Below are positions 55,697-64,000 of a stretch of DNA of 64,000 bases, in pieces; position 1 is the stretch's first letter, and each line of letters begins with the position of its first letter. The stretch comes from Thereva unica. Lineage: Eukaryota; Arthropoda; Insecta; Diptera; Therevidae. Below the pieces are notes generated by a model. The model was not told the DNA's origin. It searched no databases and worked only from the letters and a program-made list of their open reading frames with translations. The position numbers were made by a program, and so were the translations under genes. The DNA is taken from positions 98,382,070 through 98,446,069 of the forward strand of contig OX465282.1 of the NCBI GenBank assembly GCA_949987705.1. The letters are read 5' to 3'.

Positions 55697-57727
55697 TTAG
55701 TCAGATTCAGCAGAACTATTTTTTATGTGATCATACATATTTTGATTAAATTTGTCAAAATGACCAGGTTTAAATTGAATTTGAAAACATTCATGCCTTT
55801 TAAATAATCTTTTGGTGTGTAAAATACCATCTAGAGTACTTGTATTTAATCGATTGCGAATCTTTGTTTTATTTAGATTTATTACAGAAAATATTCGTTC
55901 TACTGTAGCGGATGAATGGGGTAAGCAAAATATATGTGTCATAAGTTTCTTAAGCAACGGGAACATTAAACTATTATCCCCTCTTCTTAATAAACATACT
56001 TTGTGCCAAAATTCTCGTATATCTAAGTCAGTAGATAATTCACGTAAATTTGTTAAAGTACGAAACTCAATATCAACTAAGTCATATTCCGATTCTGAAA
56101 TAACATTAGGGAAATGCAAAGCAAGCGGTATTATTGAATCCGCTTCCATTGCTTTTTGTGGACTAATTATCTCGAGGCTCTTTAAGAAAGTTAATGAAGA
56201 AAATGGAAAACGAATAAGCGTTTGTTTCGCCGCCTCTATAAGGAAATTCTTGCAATTAATGTAAAATAATATTAACTCATTTTTATCTAAATTTTCGGCA
56301 TTCTGTAGCAAAAGAGCTTTACATGAACCACCGAGATAAATTTTTTCTAGAGGTAAAAAATGTGTTTCGTTTAATGGGTCTATTAAAGTTACATCAGTTT
56401 CCTTGACATATTTTGATTCCATGTAATTTTGAACAATGGATTTATAAAATATTTCCACTCTATTATAAATGACGTGGATTTTAATAGCTTCACTTTGCAT
56501 TTCAATATTGACATTCATGAAAAAATGCAGAATATAATTCAAAAATTCAAGATATGATCTTGTAAAAATATTATCTAATTCAGAAGATATTTGTTTTCCA
56601 ACCAAATTGGACTGAAACTGGTCTTGTACTTTAAAAAACCCTTGTAACGGAAAATAATTCTTAAGGATCACTTTTACGCATTGATGTAGGGCTAACCATC
56701 TCGTGCAGGATGGGTGTAGAATTTTAGTGGGTTTAAGTTCCCAAACTTCCTGGTACGCTTTAAATTCAAAGGTCCTCTTTGGGCTGCTATGAAAAAAATT
56801 GAAAATATCGCGAAGCAATTTCTCTAAAGATAGAGGTAACTTTGAACAAGCATACGATGCTATTAGATGAAATGAGTGAGGCACACATTTAATAAAAAAT
56901 AAGTGAGGACAATTCATTTTTAGTTTAGAACACACAGAATTATGCTTCCCCATCATGACATTTGCACCATCGGAAGTAAATCCGATTAAGTTCTCACGGA
57001 AGGGTATTTTATGATGCGAAAAGTAGTTTTCTATAAGTGTATAAATTCCATCTGCAGAAGAATTTTCAACTTCAATTAAACATAAAAAAGCATCTTCCAC
57101 TTCTAAATTGTCGTGGACAATTCGAGCAACGCAAGATAATAACTTGACGCAAGATTTATCGGTTGATTCATCAATTATTAATGAAAAGGGATTCCGAATT
57201 AAATGTGAAATTAAATTTTGTTTATTCTCTTCGCCAAGCACGTTTTTTACTAACATAGTAGCCTTCCTACGTCCACATTTTATTTTATAAGTAGATTGAA
57301 TTTGAATATTTCGTACCCGATTTATTAAGGAACATAAGTGAGACATGATAGAAAACGGCAAATTATGTTCACTTAAAAACGCACAAAGAAGCATTTCAAT
57401 TTCTTTCATTTTTTTATCTTCTGTACATGATTTTATAATACTGCTAATCTTTATTTGCCCTTTTAAACTGATTGATTTATTAATATGTTTCTGTGAAACA
57501 GAGTGTGATTTCACTTCGGAAATACCAGCTCTTCCATGCACATCACAAATTTTACAATAATAATGAAAAGCACCTTTACTACTTTTTTCCACCCAGCCCA
57601 GGTAATCCGGATTTTTTTCCCATTTCTCGCAGTATTTTTGCTGGTGTCGTTGTCGTATACGCTTCCTTGGATTGGATGTTATTTTTTCCTCAGTTGCATC
57701 TGATTCTGTGCTGCTGGATGAGGGCAT
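55697..57727 (-). CDS. hAT superfamily transposase, uninterrupted
   Basis: A 676-residue protein that would cut and rejoin the element's ends in the nucleus. A basic stretch (RKRIRQRHQQKY, 21-32) may be a nuclear signal. A BED/TTF-type zinc finger has C58, C61, H75 and H81 (YCKIC, KSHSVSQKH). The catalytic core includes LIIDESTD with D186, GFTSDGANVM with D253, and the hAT CxxH motif CVPH (C281, H284). The C-terminal dimerisation region contains SSATVERIFSVI, with NKTKIRNRL after it. The frame is also open upstream to 57823, but I prefer the Met at 57727. CAG|GTAAGT and TTTATAG|A on the minus strand bracket a likely 55 base 5' UTR intron (57733-57787), whose first exon would lie upstream. No stop or frameshift is present, unlike every other element here except the LINE end at 63288. 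The third acidic catalytic residue was not assigned. Confidence 0.92.
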   Translation of the reverse strand: MPSSSSTESDATEEKITSNPRKRIRQRHQQKYCEKWEKNPDYLGWVEKSSKGAFHYYCKICDVHGRAGISEVKSHSVSQKHINKSISLKGQIKISSIIKSCTEDKKMKEIEMLLCAFLSEHNLPFSIMSHLCSLINRVRNIQIQSTYKIKCGRRKATMLVKNVLGEENKQNLISHLIRNPFSLIIDESTDKSCVKLLSCVARIVHDNLEVEDAFLCLIEVENSSADGIYTLIENYFSHHKIPFRENLIGFTSDGANVMMGKHNSVCSKLKMNCPHLFFIKCVPHSFHLIASYACSKLPLSLEKLLRDIFNFFHSSPKRTFEFKAYQEVWELKPTKILHPSCTRWLALHQCVKVILKNYFPLQGFFKVQDQFQSNLVGKQISSELDNIFTRSYLEFLNYILHFFMNVNIEMQSEAIKIHVIYNRVEIFYKSIVQNYMESKYVKETDVTLIDPLNETHFLPLEKIYLGGSCKALLLQNAENLDKNELILFYINCKNFLIEAAKQTLIRFPFSSLTFLKSLEIISPQKAMEADSIIPLALHFPNVISESEYDLVDIEFRTLTNLRELSTDLDIREFWHKVCLLRRGDNSLMFPLLKKLMTHIFCLPHSSATVERIFSVINLNKTKIRNRLNTSTLDGILHTKRLFKRHECFQIQFKPGHFDKFNQNMYDHIKNSSAESD

Positions 57728-58008
57728 TTTATCTATAAATTTCCCCAAAATTACATTATCTCCATAATATTTATAAAAAAAACTTACCTGGATTTCCAAT
57801 GATACAGAAAAAATTAACTCCAAAATTTTATTGCAATAACAAGAAGATCACTCACGGAAACGAAGCATATTTATCTACAATAACTGACGAATATGAAATG
57901 CAAATATGAAATGAAAATGAAGCCATGTCGCGAACGGCGCAGGCGCAGCAGAGAGTATTTTCGAATATGTATATAGATATTTACTACACATGCATACACA
58001 AGTAAGTA

Positions 58009-58521
58009 CCCAGTGGGAAAAAGGAGTGCTTCAAGAGCCATCTTGGAGCGCTCCAAAAGGAGCATAGAGTGCTCCCGTTGCCATACCCGTTCTATATTCT
58101 TTTTAACATTGCATGTCATTGCGAGGGAGCATACGTTTTTATGCTCCCAAAAACGCGTTGTTGGAGCATTATATAAAAGCTTTTTAAAAAAGAAATATTC
58201 ATGGGCGCCTGTGGGTATGTAATCCGGTATCGAAAAGCTTTTATTTTGTTTATCTTTTGCAATTGCCTTTTTCTTTCCAAGCCCGAGAGTGGCTTTACCA
58301 AAGCAGTCCCCCAACTAAACTCTATCAACTTCCAAAGCTGCTTGTCCTCCGTATCGAACGAAAGCCGGGCTATTGAGTTTGCTAATGTCACATTTTATGG
58401 CCATGATCATAATTGCCCGTTTTCTTTTTTTATATAAAATTTATGAAAACTCCAAGAAAGCTCCCTTGAGAGTGCTCCAAGTACACTCCCCTGTGCATCG
58501 CTCCCAATTTTTCCCACTGGG
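58009..58521. mobile_element. 513 bp MITE, TA duplication, GGAGC-rich arms
   Basis: CCCAGTGGGAAAAA on the left is matched by its exact complement on the right. TA flanks both sides (58007-58008, 58522-58523). Both arms are packed with GGAGC, GAGTGCT and their complements. It is inserted in the 5' region of the hAT transposon, upstream of the transposase. TA targets fit Tc1/mariner mobilisation, though the terminus itself is also hAT-like. Confidence 0.8.
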
Positions 58522-59388
58522 TAGCTATAAACAGGGTATATTTTTGAAGTTTGAATAGACTTAATAGACTAGATTTAAAAGGAAAAGGGGAATAGGTTTG
58601 GGTACGTTCGTACATTTTGGATAAATCAAATTTTTCAAGTTGTCAATTGTCACTTTAAAAATGTGAAATAATTCTACTTGCATTTTACTTGGCTTTTTTT
58701 CCAAAATACTGTTTTACGTGACCACACTTAAAAAAACTGTGAAACACCGTAAAAACGGTGCACTTACCATCACTGGTCGTGTTGTCCATCCGTTTCCGAG
58801 GCATTGTTTGCCGATTCGTAGCAATGATATTTTTTATGGGAGCGGGTTGCTAACCCTCAGCCCAACCGACTTAAATTCTGTTTTGTGGTGCAGAGAGCTC
58901 GCCAATCGCCCGGCTCCCGCTAGCTCGTTCCGAAGAAGTACCCCAGGGGGGAACCGGGAAGGTGGGATTAGGACTTGCTAACAGGTCTGCTAGGTGTTCG
59001 TCTGCAGTGATTTTTCTCGGGTTTTGGCACAGGTGGCCCGATTTTGCCACCCCCACCTTCCGATGTCGTTGTCAGCCGTTTACCCCCCGAAATTTCTGAT
59101 ACAGACCTATTTTGATTAGATAACATTTCAAACAGCTACAATTTAAAAATTTGGTTGCCATTTTTTCGATTTTTTTTTCGTTGCAAATAAAGACAGTAAT
59201 TTTTAGGATTATATATAGAAGTAAATTTGGTGATTTTTTCAGAACTAAAGTAATCCATAAATCATAGAGCTCTTGGAGGGAAAATGTAACTCATTTCCTC
59301 TCCCCTTGTATCCGCCACTGACCAAAGTCTCGCCTCAGCATTGCAGATGCCGTTGTGTTCTCTCTAGTTTATATTACTTATTCCATCG

Positions 59389-59484
59389 ACAGATAGCGCT
59401 CTTTAATTTTTAATTAACACTTATCCTCGTTAACATGATGCCACGATATTTAGTGTTAATTAAAAATTAATTAGCGCTGTCTGT
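59389..59484. repeat. 96 bp foldback
   Basis: ACAGATAGCGCT then TTAATTTTTAATTAACAC is mirrored by GTGTTAATTAAAAATTAA and AGCGCTGTCTGT. Flanks do not show a duplication. Probably a small MITE. Confidence 0.75.
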
Positions 59485-60444
59485 AAAGTGCATTAGAAGA
59501 TGCTTAGATAGCAAACAAAGATATTTGGCTCGGTCTTTTTCAAGGTGAAGAGATTAGGAAGTCCAACGAGCGTGGTTGTTCTGTCAGCAATATATGCAGA
59601 ATATTTTGGATCACAGATGTCTTGAAATTAAATGGAATTATCGTGCGCTATAAGATATAGTCCTTCCAATTCATGATCCAAATTATAATACCCTAAGCAC
59701 TGTATTAAAACTACTGCAATGCAATCTGCTACTATAGCCGGGTGGTGGTAACACTTGAAACAGCTGCTTCAAATGCCTTTGAGATTACAATATCTCTAAT
59801 CGACAGAGTATCGCGAATGACGACCAGCACTAGCCCGGCAAGAAGCAGGAATGTCGTCCAGTCGCCTTAGCTTTGGCGCTAAAAATCAGTTTTGCCCCAG
59901 CTGGCTCAGAAAGTAGACGTGTTCTTCGCGAAGTTTCCATTGGCGAGACTAAAGCCGGAAACGCGTAACGAACGTGAGAATATTTGCAGAAAATAGTATC
60001 GAAATCTTTTTGCACGGGAAAAAATTCAAATAATAAAGATAAAATTAAAATAATTAATTATAGGAACATTATCTACTTTTTACACGAGCAAAAGAATCCG
60101 ACAAAAAAATAATAATAATTAAAATATAATAATCAGTAAAATAAAAAAATAGTGAAGTGAAAGTGAATAACGATTTGTCAGTTACTTGTGCGTTATGAGG
60201 AAATACTATGTTTTTGTCTAATAGAACTAAAAACGGATATCATTCAATTTAAGAGAAAGTTTAAAGTTGGACTTTTTAGAAAACGACGAAAAAAAAAAAT
60301 AGGGGCATATTTGTTGTTAACTATTATTATTATTATTATGAGGAAAGACTGAAGCGTTTCTGTGATTTGTGAGTAATATCGCGTAATAATAAAGAAGAAA
60401 ATCAGTGGCTGTTATAACGTTATTTATATTAAATTTTAAATAAA
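59485..60444 (+). other. Possible 5' UTR/promoter-side sequence of the exon at 60445
   Basis: From about 60005 the sequence becomes A-rich on the plus strand, with many short repeats of the type AATAATAATA and GTGAAGTGAAAGTGAATAAC. This kind of composition is common in insect 5' UTRs. A run of TATTATTATTATTATTATG lies near 60325. No promoter element can be fixed. Confidence 0.3.
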
Positions 60445-60558
60445 ATGTTAACTAAAATCAAAAAACAACCGAAAATGTATGAGCCGTCTACACAAGTGGC
60501 GATCGCCGGTGATATTCTGGAGGATCTTGTCATCGTTTTCAGAGAATTAATGCATCGG
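60445..60558 (+). CDS. Candidate first coding exon, unidentified protein
   Basis: ATG followed by 37 more sense codons (MLTKIKKQPKMYEPSTQ, then VAIAGDILEDLVIVFRELMH and Arg), ending CGG directly before GTAATT, a plausible donor. The reading then stops within 3 codons if not spliced. The sequence before the ATG looks like a 5' UTR. No family was recognised. The exon ends between codons, the same phase as the third SCaMC exon, so it could splice to the same missing downstream exon as an alternative start without EF-hands. It could equally belong to another gene or be chance. Codon content looks more gene-like than the surroundings. Confidence 0.35.
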
Positions 60559-62639
60559 GTAATTATATGACTAAACTTAAAAATAAATTCCAAAAAAAAA
60601 ATTCGTCATTCACACTATAAATGCTGTATAGTAGTAGTTTGTTGAATGTATAGTATTTTTTATCATTGCCGTTCTTATCACATTAATAATTATGAATCGT
60701 GTGGCATTAGCGAAAATACTTTTTGTTTATTCCAAACTGATCGCGGATTTGCAGATAACGTGTGCCCCAGACAGCATGACATGTTCAAGTTCTAGTTTTC
60801 AACTGATATTTCGCACTTGGCTGTTACGTTGGCAACACGGCCTTTCAATTCAGCCTAGCAACAGAGATTCTTGCAGCAACACCGGCCTGAGCTTTTTGTG
60901 TATGGCAGGAGCATTGCCAGATTTGTTGTGAAATTTTTTCTACTTTTCCAGTTGTTGCATGAATCATATTTTAGGAGGCTTTAACTATATTCCCCGAAAA
61001 AAAATGTTTCCTTCGATTAATTTTAATTTTTTCTTAAATTTCTCACCACGCGGGGAAAGTTGAGGTCGTTTCAATTAAATTCAACCGTATTTAGGTTGAA
61101 ATTTTGTGGCTATCACGCCTCTTTTTGTGTAAGGCACTTTTTCAACCATTAAATTTTCAACCAAGTAGAGAGAGGCAGAGAAGAAAAAACACAAAAACCT
61201 GCGAATTTTTACCTTTCACCGATTATCTAACTTTTGGCTAAAAATATGCAAACTCGAAGTCGTCGTCATAACTATCGCCAAAAAATGTCAAGGTAAAATC
61301 GATCAGTCCTTAAAGCGCCTCTTTCGAGAATCTTAGGAAGTTGCCTTCTTTGAATATGCAAAAAAAAAATTCTTTAGCATTTTCTGTAAAAAAACCAGCT
61401 CAAACTAGATTTCTTTCTAGACGATATTTTAGAATTAAATGAAATATTTATTTTTTTAATTTAATACCAAATTTTTTTATTTTGATGTCGTGTGACACGT
61501 TTTTTTCTGCTACGTACACAATCGCGTAAGTAAAGAAACGTGGGTTTGTCACACGTGTTTCAATTAAATCGTTTCATAAACGAAAGACAATGACTAGACC
61601 AACTTTTATTTCTCTTGCAGCTTTAAAAAACTTTGGTTAAGTAATCTAAGTGGTGATAGAAATTTGTAATCAGCATTCTTCGCTGGGAGAGTATAGAAGA
61701 TAAATTTTAAAATAGGCACTGTTTTAAAAATAGAAGGGAAATGCGGAAGTGATTTAACAATGGTTTTATTATTCTTCAATTTTGTTTTTATTTACATAGT
61801 ATATACAAAACGATTAAATTGGTATTGGCGATAAAAATATGTTTCCATGGCACTTTTTTATTTAATTTTAAAACTGGAACATGCCATACTTTAAATTCCT
61901 CTCATCGTTGATTGGTTTTATATCAGTGTTGCTACAAAAGAATTTACAGGTTTTAATCCTGGCTACTTTATAAGCATCTTCGCAAGGAATTGTTGATTGC
62001 CTTGAGTTAAGGTCAAATATTGACTTTAGAGTATATTTGTCAATGTTCTTTAAATAATCTGTGTCTATTTAGAATATTGTATGTATATTATTTTAAGACA
62101 TTGCTATAACAAGCAATGAAGTTAATTATATTTAATATTGGTTATTTTTGAGCCATGGATGAAGGCTTCACATCGATGTACTGTATTTGTATTATAGAAT
62201 TAGAATTACAAAATGAAAGTATTAAAGAAGAGATTGTTTTGCGTGACTTAATCGATGGTTAAAAAGTATACATAAATTATTTTTATCCTGTTAAATGTAC
62301 AGTTTTATTATAGAAGTTGTTTTTAAATTAGCCTGGTAGATTTATTGTACGAAAATATATTTCGTTTTCGTTTAAAATGGCATTACCTTCAATGAAATGT
62401 ATTTCTTCATCTAAATAGCAATTTTATTCAAACTTTCTAGGACTGGATTCCATTTACATATTTGGGCATTATAAAAAATCTTACACTATGAAAATAAAAG
62501 CAAATAATTTTTAATACATATTTTGACGCTTAGGTGTCGATTTGTTTTTATTTTCATGTGTCTAATCTAGTCATGCATTTACACGACTCGGACTGAGTTT
62601 CCGAATTCACTGCAAGCTAATTTGCAGTGTTGCCGCATA
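60559..62639. other. AT-rich sequence, nothing recognised
   Basis: Probably intronic if the exon at 60445 is real. An open stretch at 60692-60931 shows no known domain. A small frame at 62156-62263 (MDEGFTSMYCICIIELELQN) is unsupported. Confidence 0.35.
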
Positions 62640-63110
62640 GAGGCTGCACTTTTCGACCTTTACGATCTCACACGTTCTTTGACTTTCTCTTGCGTTCTCT
62701 TCTAGCCTCAACTACCTTGGCATGACCACCAAGGCGTTGTTTTCACCCCTTATCATGTGTCCTAGGATGTTCTTAGGTGTCTGCCGCGATTCGATTGACG
62801 AATCTCGCACGACATTCTCGCCGTCTCCTTGAATATCTGGGCATGCCGTGAGCGGTCAGTCATGATATCTGACACGGTTCAGGTATGGTCCACACCACAT
62901 GTTCCGTGCCCATTCAAGAACTCCGTGAGGTCGTATCTGACTTCTCAACGGTTCTTCATTTCCTCATGTTTGGGATAAATCTATGAGTCCACTGACCTTT
63001 GGTAAACTTGTCCAACTTCCTCTGCCATTCCATTATGGGCTCGTAGCGCAACATTTGGCATCGCCCCTTTTTGGTTCTCCTCCACCATACTTTGGAAGTA
63101 TAATCATCTA
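62640..63110 (-). mobile_element. R1-type LINE C-terminal fragment
   Basis: On the minus strand, LRYEPIMEWQRKLDKFTKGQ with WTHRFIPNMRKW corresponds to the conserved GxWTxxLIPDxxxW block near the end of R1-type proteins. The following decayed blocks keep GMPRYSRRRRE- and VVEARRERKRKS-like phrases in shifted frames. No intact frame. Confidence 0.65.
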
Positions 63111-63144
63111 AAAATCTAGTAAAAAAACGCCGTGCTTTCCAACA

Positions 63145-64000
63145 TTTTTTTTTTTTTTTTTTTTTTTTATGTGACAGTGCTAAGCTCAGGAGTCACCCTT
63201 TGTACTACCAGTCCGTCATGTCATTTGTCACGTCATGGTGCAATGTCTAGCAGTAAGCTTAGTACGGGGAGGGGAGGGGGGTATAGGTTAAGGGTTAAAA
63301 GGAACGGGGGGGTATTGAAGAAGGTGGTGATGAACCCTGCGTTTGAACTCTTGGATGTTGTAGGAGCTCGGAAATACTGACTGCGAGAGACTATTCCACA
63401 GTCGAGTTGTTCTATTAACAAACGAATTCATATCTTGTTGAGTGCGTGAAAGGGGGAGTTGCAGGTGAAGGGAATGAGACGAGTGGGCTAATCTGGTGTT
63501 GCGGTTATAAGATTGCCGTGGAGGCAGGAGAGCGTTTAACTCGGAGGAACAGTCATTATGATAGTAGCGATAAAATTTAGTCAATGCTGCTACATTCCTA
63601 CGGTGGCTGAGGGGGTCGATGGTGGAGCCAGCGGTGTCGTCATCAATTAATTTAAGGGCCTTTTTTTGGACCTTATCTAACCATGCCAAGGTGGTTATTG
63701 GAGCGCCGCCCCAAACGAGGGAGTTATATTCGAGAAGAGGCCGTATGTAGGATTTATAAATAACAGCGCGGGCCGATGGCTGGAGGAGGAACTTGCACCT
63801 CTTAAGAAATCCCAAGCACTGGGATGCTTGTTTGGCGATTTGGAATATGTGATCATTCCAACGAAGGTCTTTGGCTAATGTCACGCCTAAGATGTGTAGG
63901 GATGGGTCGGCCTTTAGTTCAACGTCATCCACTGTCAAGGATGGTGAGGTGTTGAACTTCTTTTTTGAGATAAGACAGTACTTGGTTTTAGAGGGGTTGA
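63145..64000 (-). mobile_element. CR1/Jockey-type LINE, intact 3' end with poly(A)
   Basis: The T run at 63145-63168 is the poly(A) tail of a minus-strand LINE. It is preceded (in its own direction) by CCTGAGCTTAGCACTGTCAC and a 3' UTR of about 140 bases matching 1100-1217. The coding end is open (next entry). It is the best preserved member of the family that also appears at 1, 2231, 18740, 26100, 39130 and 48690. The 5' part is outside the window, so a target duplication cannot be seen. Confidence 0.9.
63288..64000 (-). CDS. LINE reverse transcriptase C-terminus (partial, open at window edge)
   Basis: The frame is open from the window edge to the stop at 63288-63290. It reads NPSKTKYCLIS, TVDDVELKADPSLHILGVTL and AKDLRWNDHIF, corresponding to the end of the RT domain. 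The thumb and C-terminal region follow: RCKFLLQPSARAVIYKSYIR, PLLEYNSLVWGGAP, VQKKALKLIDDDTAGSTIDP, FYRYYHNDCSSELNALLPPR, and RTTRLWNSLSQSVFPSSYN near the end. The catalytic YADD/FADD box lies beyond the window. No disruption is visible in 237 codons, so the copy may be young. It acts in target-primed reverse transcription of the element's own RNA. Confidence 0.9.
   Translation of the reverse strand, partial: NPSKTKYCLISKKKFNTSPSLTVDDVELKADPSLHILGVTLAKDLRWNDHIFQIAKQASQCLGFLKRCKFLLQPSARAVIYKSYIRPLLEYNSLVWGGAPITTLAWLDKVQKKALKLIDDDTAGSTIDPLSHRRNVAALTKFYRYYHNDCSSELNALLPPRQSYNRNTRLAHSSHSLHLQLPLSRTQQDMNSFVNRTTRLWNSLSQSVFPSSYNIQEFKRRVHHHLLQYPPVPFNP

Larger units (their letters stand above)
55194..58775 (-). 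mobile_element. Full-length hAT transposon with intact transposase ORF
   Basis: Left end CAGGGATGGTAAGT, right end the complement of CAGTGATGGTAAGT. Inward, both sides also share ACGGTGTTT and an AAGTG...GTAAAACA stretch. GTCGTG lies just outside both ends (part of TCGTCGTG left and GTCGTGTT right), so the target duplication is six bases visible rather than a clean eight. The RTE sequence is continuous across it. The element is 3582 bp, of which 129 and 513 bp are later MITEs. The transposase reads right to left. Confidence 0.82.
52519..59090 (-). mobile_element. RTE LINE, split by two hAT elements
   Basis: Read right to left. The 5' untranslated part lies at 59090-58776, including GGGTTAGCAACCCGCTCCCA and ATGCCTCGGAAACGGATGG. 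Then, after the hAT at 55194-58775, comes the endonuclease: RIESWNVKTLLAEGRLDEVL, MGLSETIW, IVLMGDLNAQIG, RMKNQIDYVAVSRR. The first RT half is missing around 54000. RT end: NPTKTKEMRINANTIEWTAL, FCYLGSIITENGGAEEDVSS, RLFNSDVKAVLFYG. After the second insertion (52776-53496) the last part and 3' end GGGATTAAAGGGAGCG lie at 52775-52519. It is defective through internal deletion and insertions. Confidence 0.88.

Noticed and set aside
55812..56264. 150-codon plus-strand frame
   Set aside because: Antisense shadow of the hAT transposase.
1..64000. Prokaryotic features, CRISPR arrays, operons, rRNA or tRNA genes
   Set aside because: None seen. Spliced exons, LINEs with poly(A) and eukaryotic MITEs show this is animal nuclear DNA, and the short direct repeats found are transposon or satellite units without spacer structure.

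Overview
The window is nuclear DNA from an animal, most likely an insect and perhaps a dipteran. The reasons are AT-rich spliced introns, a calcium-regulated mitochondrial carrier gene close to fly SCaMC, and a large, deeply nested load of insect-type transposable elements. The organism is an inference; nothing here names a species.

Only one host gene is certain. Three + strand exons (7059-7185, 12391-12478, 12555-12666) encode three EF-hand loops of an SCaMC-type ATP-Mg/phosphate carrier. Its first exon and all six-helix carrier exons are not visible, so the gene starts before the window and its last visible intron is either longer than 51 kb or the locus is broken. A second possible coding exon (60445-60558) ends in the same splice phase and could be an alternative start. 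I cannot name it.

Layout. 1-5.1 kb: two worn copies of one CR1/Jockey-type LINE, one split by a 465 bp foldback element. 5.8-8 kb: two inverted copies of one 0.48 kb MITE on either side of the first visible SCaMC exon. 8.2-9.6 kb: R1-like LINE remnant. 10.8-11.3 kb: TIR element holding a 4 x 63 bp array. 13.4-18.4 kb: diverged repeats, a truncated RTE LINE and a 0.8 kb TIR element. 20-26.7 kb: a series of TIR elements, three with clear target duplications. 29-42.3 kb: Helitron-like end, I/Jockey-type LINE pieces each carrying younger MITE or hAT insertions, a dead Tc1 transposase and RTE-type pieces. 44.5-45 kb: a 79 bp satellite. 45.3-52.8 kb: a near-identical duplication built from a dead Ty3/gypsy pol, a CR1-type fragment, a LINE endonuclease and an RTE 3' end. 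52.5-59.1 kb: an RTE LINE on the minus strand split by two hAT elements. One of these is a full-length hAT with an uninterrupted transposase ORF, itself hit by two MITEs. 59.4-62.6 kb: candidate 5' UTR and exon, otherwise empty. 62.6-64 kb: R1 fragment, then the intact 3' end of a CR1/Jockey-type LINE running off the window.

No new defence or metabolic system is visible. The items most worth checking are the inverted MITE pair around an EF-hand exon, the intact hAT transposase, the duplication with a breakpoint inside a hAT terminus, and the orphan exon near 60.5 kb. All alignments were made by eye; identities were not computed.
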